Shown here in pieces: positions 34,073 to 42,399 of a stretch of 64,000 bases of DNA. Position numbers and translations under genes: made by a program. Source of the stretch: Oceanobacillus oncorhynchi (GTDB taxonomy: Bacteria > Bacillota > Bacilli > Bacillales > Amphibacillaceae); contig NZ_CDGG01000001.1 of the NCBI RefSeq assembly GCF_000821065.1, positions 2,666,001 to 2,730,000 of the forward strand, read 5' to 3'. Numbering within the stretch: position 1 is the first letter of the stretch; each line of letters opens with the position of its first letter. The notes under the pieces were generated by a model. That model saw only the letters and a list, made by a program, of their open reading frames with translations, was not told where the DNA came from and ran no database searches.

Positions 34073-34969
34073 TTGGTATATGATTGTGCTGTTATCGGGG
34101 GAGGCCCTGCCGGGTTAAATGCATCTCTTGTTTTAGGCAGAGGAAAAAAAGAAGTGATTTTATTGGATGATGATGCCCCGCGCAATGCTGTCACACAGGA
34201 ATCTCATAATTTTATTACCAGAGATGGTGTAAAACCAGCTGAGTTTCGGGAAGCGGCCCATGCAGATTTAAAAAAGTATCCGAATATAGTGATTCAAAAA
34301 GACCGGGTGACCGATATAGATTCGGCTGCTTCTCCTTTTCGCATTCACACAGAAGCAGGGAAGGATTACGAAGCAAAAACCATTATTCTGGCAACAGGAC
34401 TGAAGGATGTATTGCCTGATATCCAAGGAATCCATGATTTTTATGGAAAGAGCCTGTTTGCCTGCCCTTTCTGTGATGGGTGGGAGCTAAAAGACATTCC
34501 GCTGGTTTATATTGCTGATGGAGAATTTTCTTTTCATGGTATAAAAATGATTTCCAATTGGAATAAAGATATAGTCATTTGCACAAATGGCAAAGAAAGC
34601 TTCTCCGCTGAAGAAAGAGATATTTTGAAGCAAAAGCAATTCGAGGTTATTGATGATGAAATTTTACGATTGCAAGGAGAAAATGAGCAATTAAAAGCAA
34701 TTTTATTTAAGAATGGAAACGAATTGTATAAAGAAGCAGGTTTTATATCTTATAAAATGGAGCAGGCTGCCCCTTTTGCTGAGCGCCTGGGTTTAGAGCT
34801 GAACGAGATGGGTGGAATTAAAACAGATTCGCAAGGCCGGACAAGTATCAAAGGGATTTATGCCGGCGGAGATAATGCATCTGGTCCGCCGCAGCTGATT
34901 ATTGCTGCAAGTGAAGGGAGTAAAGCGGCGATAGGGGTGATTAGTGATTTTGTGGAGGAAACATTTTAA
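34073..34969 (+). CDS. Thioredoxin reductase-like FAD oxidoreductase, paralogue 2, Zur-controlled
   Basis: This 298-residue flavoprotein matches paralogue 1 throughout: VIGGGPAGLNASLVLGRG for FAD, the redox pair as CPFCDGWE near residue 132, and GIYAGGDNASG near residue 266. It starts with TTG after GAAGGAGGAG. A near-perfect Zur box upstream means it should be made when zinc is scarce. A role in thiol redox chemistry during zinc starvation, for example freeing zinc from or protecting Cys sites, is inference; the substrate is unknown. Confidence 0.8.
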   Translation: MVYDCAVIGGGPAGLNASLVLGRGKKEVILLDDDAPRNAVTQESHNFITRDGVKPAEFREAAHADLKKYPNIVIQKDRVTDIDSAASPFRIHTEAGKDYEAKTIILATGLKDVLPDIQGIHDFYGKSLFACPFCDGWELKDIPLVYIADGEFSFHGIKMISNWNKDIVICTNGKESFSAEERDILKQKQFEVIDDEILRLQGENEQLKAILFKNGNELYKEAGFISYKMEQAAPFAERLGLELNEMGGIKTDSQGRTSIKGIYAGGDNASGPPQLIIAASEGSKAAIGVISDFVEETF

Positions 34970-34983
34970 ATCATAAATTGATA

Positions 34984-35042
34984 AGTGAAACCTTATTCAG
35001 CAGGGATTTTCTTTTTAACCCTCGCGGAATGAGGTTTCACTT
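34984..35042. terminator. Hairpin between TrxR-like paralogue 2 and the MurE-like gene
   Basis: GTGAAACCTTATTC pairs with GAATGAGGTTTCAC around an inner imperfect stem. It separates convergent genes and shares GAATGARGTTTCACTTTAT with the sequence at 29.26 kb. Confidence 0.65.
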
Positions 35043-35051
35043 TATTCGCAG

Positions 35052-36518
35052 CTATTTTAATAAATTACGCAGTTTTAAATGTTCCTTTTCTAACACCCTT
35101 TTCCCTTCTTTTTGCAAAACATACTCCACAGTTTCTCTATCGGAGCTCACTGGCAAACTGAAATCCAAGCGATAACGTTCATTTCCTTTCCCCGTGATGA
35201 TTACCCAGTCTTTTTCCGCTGCCTTTTCAATAGCATACTGTATAGCTAAGGTGCGATCTGAAATAACCTGTCCTTCGTTTAGTTCATTGAGCTCTTGGAG
35301 CATAGCAGCAGAGGGGACGCCATTTAAGTCATCAAATGTAAGAATGATTTCATCCGCCAGTTTTTTAGAAACAGTTATCATTTTATTTCTTTTACTGGAA
35401 TCTCTGTCTCCTCTAAAACCAAAAACATGAAAAACTTTTTCGGCGCCCTCGATTTTAGCAGTGGTAAGACAATTAGAAAAAGCTTCTGCAGTATGGGCAT
35501 AATCTACAACAATTGTTGTCCCATTTGAACGCTTGAATAGTTCAAATCTTCCGGGAACACCAGAGAATGTACGTAATGATTTCATGATTTGCTGAATGGG
35601 GACGCCTATTTGCGAGGCTGTCAAGAATGCCATCGCCGCATTATACGTATTATGCTGTCCCAGGATAGTTAATTGAAGGGGAAGGTTACATCCTTTATAG
35701 GAGATTTCAGAAAAACCAGGGGTTATTTTATTTATCTTTAGCGCATCGCTTTCTTTATTCCCTAAAGTAATTAAGGAGAAATTACGGGATGGAAGTATGC
35801 TGCTAAGCTTTGCTCCCCATTCATTATAGTTGTTGATAATCGCATACCCATGGTCTTTTAATGCTTCAAACATTTTGGCTTTGGTTAAGAAATAATCTTC
35901 CATCGTGTGATGATAATCAAGGTGGTCGTGATCTAAATTGGTAAACAGACCAAAATCAAATTCAATTCCATGTATCCTGCCCTGCGCTATTCCATGTGAA
36001 GAAACCTCCATAATAACAAATTCGTCCTTACTTATTGCCAGGTGCTTTTGCAGGCTCAGCGCATCGGGTGTTGTATTCAGCGAAGGATACGTTTCCCCAT
36101 TGATTATCGTGTTTACGGATCCAAACATGGCACATGTATGACCAGAATCCTCTAAAATATGTTTTATCATATAAGCTGTCGTGGTTTTCCCGTTTGTACC
36201 GGTGATACCAATTATTTTTTTGTCTTTTGCGGGGTTTCCGTAAAATTCAGAAGCTATTTCAGCTAAAGCCAGACGGCTGTCAGGAACTCGAATATATGGT
36301 ACGGATAACTCTTGGAGGTCTTCTTCTCCTATAATACAAACCGCACCGGCCTTGATTGCCTGATTAATAAAATCATGACCATTAAAACTGTATCCCTTTA
36401 TAGCGATGAATAAGTCATTTTTATCTGCAGATTTGGAATTTGTTGTTATTTTATTGATTATCATATTTGGTATACTCATCGGTTTACTAATATTTTTCAA
36501 TAGTTGTTGTAAATTCAT
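35052..36518 (-). CDS. MurE-like Mur ligase with atypical substrate motif
   Basis: This 488-residue Mur ligase joins an amino acid to a UDP-MurNAc-peptide using ATP. It has the ATP loop GITGTNGKTTTAYM near residue 102, the EVSSHG motif near residue 170, NLDHDHLDYH and the C-terminal GKGNERY. In MurE the meso-diaminopimelate site reads DNPR and the lysine site DNPA; here the equivalent position reads DDLNG (TFDDLNGVPSA near residue 393). Substrate choice is therefore unclear, and it is likely a second MurE-type enzyme. It stands apart from any cell-division cluster and near a penicillin-binding protein. AAGAGGTGA precedes the ATG. Confidence 0.8.
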   Translation of the reverse strand: MNLQQLLKNISKPMSIPNMIINKITTNSKSADKNDLFIAIKGYSFNGHDFINQAIKAGAVCIIGEEDLQELSVPYIRVPDSRLALAEIASEFYGNPAKDKKIIGITGTNGKTTTAYMIKHILEDSGHTCAMFGSVNTIINGETYPSLNTTPDALSLQKHLAISKDEFVIMEVSSHGIAQGRIHGIEFDFGLFTNLDHDHLDYHHTMEDYFLTKAKMFEALKDHGYAIINNYNEWGAKLSSILPSRNFSLITLGNKESDALKINKITPGFSEISYKGCNLPLQLTILGQHNTYNAAMAFLTASQIGVPIQQIMKSLRTFSGVPGRFELFKRSNGTTIVVDYAHTAEAFSNCLTTAKIEGAEKVFHVFGFRGDRDSSKRNKMITVSKKLADEIILTFDDLNGVPSAAMLQELNELNEGQVISDRTLAIQYAIEKAAEKDWVIITGKGNERYRLDFSLPVSSDRETVEYVLQKEGKRVLEKEHLKLRNLLK

Positions 36519-37341
36519 GTGTTGTCACCTCTTAAACATAGGGAATGATACGGGAGAATGTAATATTACCTTAGGTTTTGCCATTTGAAGATAATTTATT
36601 ATAATGATGGGCAGGTAATTTGCCATCGAGAAGAAATAAATTCGTCATGGGAAATCCCGATAGAAGAGAGGCTGTAAAAATTTCAAAGTATTTGCTTTAA
36701 AATATGGCGATTCTTCTAGTAAGGAAAGCTTATAACGCAGATGCGTTAATAATTTATTATCATTATATGTAGGAAGAGAAGAGCAAAGGCAAATTCAAAG
36801 TAAATATATTTCTTCTCTTCCAGAACCAATGGATGTCACCCTTTTAAATAGCTGTTTGGGCGTTAGTATAACCACTGATCATTTAAAAAATTCTCTGTGA
36901 AAAATGGCTGATTGTCATCATTAAAATCGACACCAACTCCTAATTCAGCAAAGTTATCCTGCAATATATTCTCACGGTGCCCTTCGGAATTCATTAAACC
37001 CTGATGAGCAAAAACGCTGCTGAATTGTCCATAGGCCAGGTTCTCGTTAGAAAAATAACTGCCTCATATCTTATAAAGGGATTTTTTATAAAACAGGGTT
37101 TATTTATACAAGGAAAGAGGTATTAAATAGATGAAAAAGCGTACCAATATTAAAAAGAAATTTCTGAAAACATTAAAACGGATTGGTTAACTTGATATGT
37201 ACTTACTTGAGCTTTACAATCTGAAATGGGAATAATCAGCAGAATGAATTATTTTAAATTTGTTGCTCAATCAGCTGACAAAGTATTTCAAGAAAGATAT
37301 CATATTGATAATATACTTGAAATAGAACAAGGAGGGGAAAA
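36519..37341. other. Eroded intergenic region with gene remnants
   Basis: Besides the CAP-domain remnant described separately, it holds a palindrome GTAATATTAC near 36560 before the MurE-like gene, a hairpin GGAAGAGAAG/CTTCTCTTCC near 36771-36821, and a 19-codon basic ORF at 37131-37190 (MKKRTNIKKKFLKTLKRIG). That ORF has a weak ribosome site and may be the start of a lost gene. Confidence 0.5.
36863..37053 (-). pseudogene. C-terminal remnant of a CAP/SCP-domain secreted protein (YkwD-like)
   Basis: On the minus strand 62 codons read SYFSNENLAYGQFSSVFAHQ, then GLMNSEGHRENILQ and ELGVGVDFN, ending TENFLNDQWLY and stop. These are the last motifs of a CAP domain, with the HREN signature. A stop codon precedes them in frame and no start or upstream half is present, so the gene has lost its N-terminus. 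Confidence 0.8.
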
Positions 37342-39459
37342 GTGGCAGACAAAAAAAATAAGAAAAAACGAGCCCCGCTCTCTATACGTATGAATATCCT
37401 CTTTTTTGCCATCTTCCTATTATTTTCTGCGCTCGTACTTCAGTTAGGTGTTGTTCAGATTTTAAATGGAGAATCGTATCAAGATGAAATTCAGAGGACG
37501 AATTTAGATACAACGAATGTACCCGTACCCCGGGGGAAAATCTATGATACCAATGGAGAACTTATTGTAGATAATGAAGCAATGTATTCTATTACGTACA
37601 CACCTTCGAATGATGTGCAAGCAGAGGAGCGTCTGGAAGTAGCTGAAAAGCTGGCGCAATATATCGATATGGGTGATGAACAAACCATCGATCGAATAAC
37701 AGACAGAGATAGAAGAGAATATTATCTATTGCATCATGAGGAAGAGATAGAAGAGCGGCTAGAGACGGTCAATACAGAAGAAATGGAGAATTCCGAGGTA
37801 TATGATGCCACGCTGGAATTAATCACAGATGAAGAAATTTCCGATTTTACAGATGATGAATTAGAGATTATTGCGATAAAAAAAGAATTGGATAGTGCCT
37901 ATGCTTTAACCCCGCAGGTTGTCAAAAATGAAGATGTCACAGCCGAGGAATATGCAGCTGTAGCGGAAAATTTAGATGAACTGCCTGGAATCAATGCCAG
38001 TACAGATTGGGACCGCGTTTATCCAAATGGAGACACGTTAACTAGTATTCTAGGCAACGTCTCCAGTCAGGAAGAAGGTATTCCTGAAGAGGATTTGAAT
38101 GCTTACTTAACAATGGGATACAGCAGAAACGATCGTGTTGGTACAAGTGGACTTGAGGAGCAATATGAAGATTTCCTTCGCGGTCGTAAAGAACAAATCC
38201 AATATACGACAAGCCAAAATGGATCGATTATCGGTTCAGAAACGATTGTGGACGGCGAACGGGGAAAAGATTTAGTATTAACGACAGATTTAGAATTTCA
38301 GCAGGAAGTGGATGATATTTTATTAGATGAATTTCAATCCATGAAAGCAAGCAGCCCATATGAAAATCGGTTTGCAACCAATGCCTATGCTGTTGTTATG
38401 AATCCGAAAACGGGAGAACTGTTAGCCACTTCTGGTGTAGAATATGATACCGAGAATGATGAATATAATAATAATGCCGGGTTTACAGCGTTGGCTAACG
38501 CGCATGAGCCTGGTTCCAGTATTAAAGGGGCAACAATTCTGGCAGGTTATGATTCCGAAGTTATTTCTCCCGGGGAAACGTTTAACGATGCACCGATGCG
38601 GCTGGCAGGATCGGAAGTGAAAAGGTCGGTTCAAGATATGGGAACGGTAAATGATTTAACTGCACTGGAAAGGTCCTCTAACGTTTATATGTTCTATGTT
38701 GCCTTGCGGTTAGGGGGAGACTATCGTCATCCGATGCCGCGAAATGCCAATTTAGATATAAACATGGGTGAAACGTTGCAAACCCTGCAAAATTATTTTA
38801 ATCAATTCGGACTCGGTTCGACTACAGGAGTGGACTTTCCATATGAGAGTACTGGATTAAGAGGACAGGTTCCTGATAATCCAGGGAATCTGCTTGATTT
38901 TGTCATCGGGCAGTATGATACGTATACGACCATGCAGCTTGCTCAGTATGTATCCACGATTGCGAATGATGGCTATCGTGTTCAGCCTCATTTCTTAAAG
39001 GAAGCCCGTGATCCAGTTGCTTCCATGGATGAGCTTGGCCCATTGTATTATTCGTCCAATACAACGACGATGAACCGAATTGAGATGACAGATGATGAAA
39101 TTAGTCGTGTGCAGGACGGGTTTCGTCTTTCCTATCAAGGGTCACAAGGAACAGGTAATGATTATTTCGATGATAAATCATATAACCCGGCAGGAAAAAC
39201 AGGGACAGCAGAGTCAGCGGAATTTGTTGATGGAGAGCGGTTTGACCTCAATAATTTAACCTTAGTCGGCTATGCACCATTTGATGATCCGGAAATTGCT
39301 TTTGCAGTAGTTGTACCGCATGTTGGAATTGGTGAAGGAGATCAGATTAACTTAAAAGTTGGGGAACGTGTTTTAGATTCCTATTTTGAAGTCAAAGAAG
39401 ATCACGACGAAGAAGCTGAGGGTTCTGATGGTGATAGTGATAATGAAGAGGAAGAATAA
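37342..39459 (+). CDS. Class B penicillin-binding protein (PbpA/PbpH-type transpeptidase)
   Basis: This 705-residue membrane-anchored transpeptidase crosslinks peptidoglycan, probably for side-wall elongation. It has one N-terminal helix (residues 18-40), the dimerisation domain starting VPVPRGKIYDTNGELI and the transpeptidase domain. There the SxxK motif is SSIK (EPGSSIKGAT), the second motif is SSN (ERSSNVYMF) and the third is KTGT (NPAGKTGTAE). The C-terminus is an acidic tail. It starts with GTG after GGAGGGG. An atypical MurE-like gene is nearby, which may mark an accessory wall-synthesis pair. Confidence 0.9.
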   Translation: MADKKNKKKRAPLSIRMNILFFAIFLLFSALVLQLGVVQILNGESYQDEIQRTNLDTTNVPVPRGKIYDTNGELIVDNEAMYSITYTPSNDVQAEERLEVAEKLAQYIDMGDEQTIDRITDRDRREYYLLHHEEEIEERLETVNTEEMENSEVYDATLELITDEEISDFTDDELEIIAIKKELDSAYALTPQVVKNEDVTAEEYAAVAENLDELPGINASTDWDRVYPNGDTLTSILGNVSSQEEGIPEEDLNAYLTMGYSRNDRVGTSGLEEQYEDFLRGRKEQIQYTTSQNGSIIGSETIVDGERGKDLVLTTDLEFQQEVDDILLDEFQSMKASSPYENRFATNAYAVVMNPKTGELLATSGVEYDTENDEYNNNAGFTALANAHEPGSSIKGATILAGYDSEVISPGETFNDAPMRLAGSEVKRSVQDMGTVNDLTALERSSNVYMFYVALRLGGDYRHPMPRNANLDINMGETLQTLQNYFNQFGLGSTTGVDFPYESTGLRGQVPDNPGNLLDFVIGQYDTYTTMQLAQYVSTIANDGYRVQPHFLKEARDPVASMDELGPLYYSSNTTTMNRIEMTDDEISRVQDGFRLSYQGSQGTGNDYFDDKSYNPAGKTGTAESAEFVDGERFDLNNLTLVGYAPFDDPEIAFAVVVPHVGIGEGDQINLKVGERVLDSYFEVKEDHDEEAEGSDGDSDNEEEE

Positions 39460-39523
39460 TCAACGTTTACTATCTCCTATATTGTATGGATGAAGATAAA
39501 AAAACTATATTAGAAATTATAGT

Positions 39524-39556
39524 AAACCGTGATGTGAACTAACCACATCACGGTTT
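39524..39556 (+). terminator. Terminator after the penicillin-binding protein gene
   Basis: AAACCGTGATGTG pairs perfectly with CACATCACGGTTT around a 7-base loop. The T-run is short. Confidence 0.7.
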
Positions 39557-39758
39557 ATAAATGATTAGGATTAGCTTTCTAACCCTTGAGCTAAAGCAAA
39601 TGCAAAATCATCTCCAGAAGAGTACCGCATGATTACAATATTTTTGCATCTGTATTGTGTAAAATCTTTTTCTAGGTTGGAAAAACGTTATCGAATGATT
39701 TTTGGTACTGCTGCTTTGAGTGAATTAGTACGAATATTATGTGATTTGTGAGAGGGAT

Positions 39759-39890
39759 TTGAAGATAAGAATTATTAAATACTTTTTAACGGTTGCTTTA
39801 GAAACAAGTATCACGAAAGCTGCCAAAAATTATACAGCCGACATTAACGAGATAACAGCAACAAGCCGCCGGAGGTATTCTTTTCTATAA
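39759..39890 (+). pseudogene. N-terminal remnant of a LysR-family regulator
   Basis: From TTG 39759, after GAGAGGG, 43 codons read KIRIIKYFLTVALETSITKA followed by AKNYTADINEIT and stop. The pattern matches the first helices of a LysR HTH (RxLRYFLxVAxxxSITxAA). The rest of the gene is gone. Short unassigned fragments lie upstream at 39560-39750. Confidence 0.6.
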
Positions 39891-40020
39891 AAAAACAGAT
39901 TCATAAATAATCATGATACTGTTTTTACAGTGTCGGGCATCTCTCCATTTTTGTCGTATAAGGGGTATATTTCTCATTTGCTTGGTTAAATTACATAGAA
40001 GAATTATTAAATTAAATAAA

Positions 40021-40362
40021 ATGATAAAAGGGCTGATAAAATTGAGAAATGTTTTTTTTACAATAGGGCTTACGCTTATTCTATACTTCTCAATAGGGTT
40101 GCCTAAAGCAGGAGCAGAAATTATTGAGGGAGACACGACGACGGATGAAATAGAACACAATTGGGAAATATCAAGCACTAATTATGAAATAATCCACGTT
40201 GACACACATGAATATACTTATTGGAAAAATTTCCTCAGGGAAACACGCACCTGTGATGTTTTTCATAAAATAAAAACCGTCGTGTATTATTGTGATATCC
40301 ATGGCCATACAAAGTCAGAGTCACATTTAGTGGAAGTAATTCATAGCGAGAAACATGCATAG
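40021..40362 (+). CDS. Small secreted protein of unknown function
   Basis: This 113-residue (or 106-residue, from TTG 40042) protein has a signal peptide (FFTIGLTLILYFSIGLPKAGA) with likely cleavage after AGA. The mature part is about 75 residues, rich in His, Glu and Thr, with two Cys (TRTCDVF and VYYCDIHGH) that could form a disulfide or bind metal with the His. A terminator follows. It lies next to the Zur island but has no Zur box. I do not recognise a family. Confidence 0.55.
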   Translation: MIKGLIKLRNVFFTIGLTLILYFSIGLPKAGAEIIEGDTTTDEIEHNWEISSTNYEIIHVDTHEYTYWKNFLRETRTCDVFHKIKTVVYYCDIHGHTKSESHLVEVIHSEKHA

Positions 40363-40365
40363 AGA

Positions 40366-40408
40366 GAGAATCGGATTACTATGAAAAGGTTAATCCGATT
40401 CTTTTTTT
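40366..40408 (+). terminator. Terminator after the small secreted protein gene
   Basis: AGAATCGGATTA pairs with TAATCCGATTCT and runs into TTTTTTT. Confidence 0.85.
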
Positions 40409-40860
40409 CTGCACTTATTCCTAATTGGGAGAGATTGCTGTTAAAATAGATGGTTGTTTAAAAAAGACATGGGAATCAAAAATTTATATAGAAATAGGAG
40501 TGGCCGTATCCTATCCTTCGTCGGAATTCAAGCATTTCCAAGGTTGAGCGAAGGAGAATCCGAACAGCAGGTTAGGATGATGAAATTGCTGATGCGGTAT
40601 TACGGCTAAGCAGTTAATCCTCAAGCTTTGTTATCGTGCAGTCTATTGCTGCGAACGGCGGCGTTACAATGAAATAAAGCAGCTTATCAATCATGGATAT
40701 CTGACTCTACTTGGGGGCAGGTGTCCATGGTTTTTTACTTTGACGATTCTAATGTTCGCAGCTGGAACAGGAACCTTCTATTAATTATTGTACAAATTTT
40801 TTATTACAGGTAGGGTTAACCTTTGAGGCTATCAGATAAAAAAACTAAAACGTAATAATT
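40409..40860. other. Gene-free stretch before rpsN
   Basis: About 450 bases with scattered stops in all frames. It is less AT-rich than the usual spacers here, so it may be a decayed gene, but I recognise no family. Confidence 0.45.
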
Positions 40861-40864
40861 ACTG

Positions 40865-40893
40865 TTTACATATTTAATAAAATAGTTTATAAT
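40865..40893 (+). promoter_or_regulatory. Promoter of the alternative rpsN gene
   Basis: TTTACA (40865-40870) and TATAAT (40888-40893) are 17 bases apart. The Zur box at 40900-40920 sits over the expected start of transcription. Confidence 0.75.
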
Positions 40894-40899
40894 AAATTC

Positions 40900-40920
40900 C
40901 ATTCGTAATCGTTACGATTT
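40900..40920. promoter_or_regulatory. Zur box upstream of rpsN
   Basis: CATTCGTAAT, a central C, then GTTACGATTT match the Zur box in 17 of 20 scored positions. B. subtilis also controls its zinc-free S14 gene with Zur. Confidence 0.8.
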
Positions 40921-40974
40921 AAATTTATTAAGAAATACAAAATAAAGAGTACTATTGAAAGGAGAAAGTGTAAA

Positions 40975-41244
40975 ATGGCTAAAAAGTCAAAAGTTGCAAA
41001 AGAGAAAAAACGCCAGCAAATGGTTGCACAATATGCAGAGCTAAGAAGAGAGCTAAAAGCAAAAGGAGATTATGAAGCGCTTCGTAAACTGCCTCGGGAT
41101 TCTTCACCAACCCGTTTGAAAAGCCGTTGTGAGGTTACAGGCAGACCACGCGGATATATGCGTAAATTCAACATGTCCCGTATTGCTTTTAGAGAATATG
41201 CGCATAAAGGACAAGTTCCTGGCGTGAAGAAAGCCAGCTGGTAA
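40975..41244 (+). CDS. rpsN: Zinc-independent 30S ribosomal protein S14 (C-minus paralogue)
   Basis: This 89-residue S14 is the long form without the zinc ribbon. It keeps one Cys ([21 protein letters not shown]) but lacks the two CxxC pairs of the short 61-residue zinc form. Under zinc starvation it replaces the zinc-binding S14 in new ribosomes and saves zinc. The Zur box and promoter upstream fit this. AGGAG precedes the ATG. Confidence 0.92.
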   Translation: MAKKSKVAKEKKRQQMVAQYAELRRELKAKGDYEALRKLPRDSSPTRLKSRCEVTGRPRGYMRKFNMSRIAFREYAHKGQVPGVKKASW

Positions 41245-41327
41245 TCAAATCATGCAGTTATCTAAGCAGCAGTATCATCTAAGCTGACGCTGTATTTTCA
41301 TGTACCACACGATATAAGATAGGAAAG

Positions 41328-41368
41328 AAAACAGCTTTTAACGGATACTTGGCGGAAAGCTGTTTTTT
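41328..41368 (+). terminator. Terminator after rpsN
   Basis: AAAACAGCTTT pairs with AAAGCTGTTTT and is followed by TT. It lies 26 bases before the next gene, which shows no promoter of its own, so partial read-through is likely. Confidence 0.75.
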
Positions 41369-41393
41369 CTTTCATGGATAAGGAGGAAACGCA

Positions 41394-42353
41394 TTGTCAC
41401 AAGAAAGCCCCATCCCTGTAACGATTCTAACTGGGTTTTTAGGAGCCGGGAAAACAACATTGTTAAATAAACTGCTGCACGATATGCCCAATGAGAAGGC
41501 TGCTGTGATCATTAATGAGTTTGGTGATACATCGATTGATAGCCAATTAGTGATACGAACAAAGGAAGAAATCGTTGAAATTAACAGCGGCTGTATCTGT
41601 TGTAATGTACGCGGTGATTTGATCAGCTTGCTAACTGATTTAATGAAGCAGAAAGAAAAGGTGGACCGGGTTGTCATAGAAACAACGGGCATGGCGAATC
41701 CGGCTCCAGTTATTCAAACGTTTTTGATGGATGAGCAGATGGCTGATACCTTTGAAATCGACAGCGTAATCACGATGGTCGATGCGAAGCATATCGAGCA
41801 GCATTTGCAGGAAGAGGAGCCGGAGCAGCAGATTGCATTTGCCGATATTTTGCTTGTGAACAAGACCGATTTGATTACAGAAGACGAAAGAAAGCAGCTG
41901 GAAGCACAGTTAACGCATATGAATCCAAATGCCCATCAGTTTTATACGACATATGGAAACGTAGATACCAAAGAATTAATCGGAAAAAAATCGTTTGATT
42001 TAGATTATGCCTTAAACATTAATCCCGAACTGCTGACAGAACCGCATCACCATCATCATCACGTGACATCCTTTGTATTTCAAGATGAACGCCCGCTTGA
42101 TTTGGACAAAGTGAATAAATGGTTTGCTTACTTAGTTCGTATCAAAGGAGAAAGCCTCTACCGTTATAAAGGAGTGCTTTCCATTAAACAAATGGAGCAA
42201 AAAGTGGTGTTTCAAGGAGTGCATATGCTGTTTGCAGGTACAGAAGGTGATGTATGGACAAAGGATGAAAAGCGCAAAAGCGAGGTTGTTATTATTGGAA
42301 AGCATCTTGACCATCAAGAGTTGGAAAAAGGCTTTCAATATTGCCTTGCTTAA
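41394..42353 (+). CDS. COG0523 (CobW/ZagA-like) GTPase with His-rich loop
   Basis: This 319-residue GTPase belongs to the zinc-linked COG0523 metal chaperones. It has Walker A GFLGAGKTT near residue 14, the metal-binding CICC motif near residue 63, ETTGMANP, and NKTD for guanine near residue 162. A natural run of six His near residue 217 likely binds metal. The C-terminal CobW_C domain follows. It starts with TTG after AAGGAGG, right after Zur-controlled rpsN and just before the next Zur box. Such GTPases hand zinc to key enzymes when it is scarce. Confidence 0.88.
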   Translation: MSQESPIPVTILTGFLGAGKTTLLNKLLHDMPNEKAAVIINEFGDTSIDSQLVIRTKEEIVEINSGCICCNVRGDLISLLTDLMKQKEKVDRVVIETTGMANPAPVIQTFLMDEQMADTFEIDSVITMVDAKHIEQHLQEEEPEQQIAFADILLVNKTDLITEDERKQLEAQLTHMNPNAHQFYTTYGNVDTKELIGKKSFDLDYALNINPELLTEPHHHHHHVTSFVFQDERPLDLDKVNKWFAYLVRIKGESLYRYKGVLSIKQMEQKVVFQGVHMLFAGTEGDVWTKDEKRKSEVVIIGKHLDHQELEKGFQYCLA

Positions 42354-42365
42354 TTTTTGAATATA

Positions 42366-42386
42366 AAACCGTAATCATTACGATTT
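42366..42386. promoter_or_regulatory. Zur box of the flavoprotein-feoB-cobW-dcd operon
   Basis: AAACCGTAAT, a central C, then ATTACGATTT match the B. subtilis Zur box at all but one position. A -10-like TATAAA overlaps its left edge at 42362 and the ribosome site follows directly at 42388. Confidence 0.88.
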
Positions 42387-42399
42387 GAGGAGGGTAACC

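Noticed and set aside
36555-36575. Zur box upstream of the MurE-like gene
   Set aside because: GTAATATTAC lacks the central base and the outer CG pairs of the Zur consensus.
42041-42067. Run of six His in the COG0523 GTPase as an engineered tag
   Set aside because: It lies inside the protein in a linker where natural family members carry His-rich metal loops.
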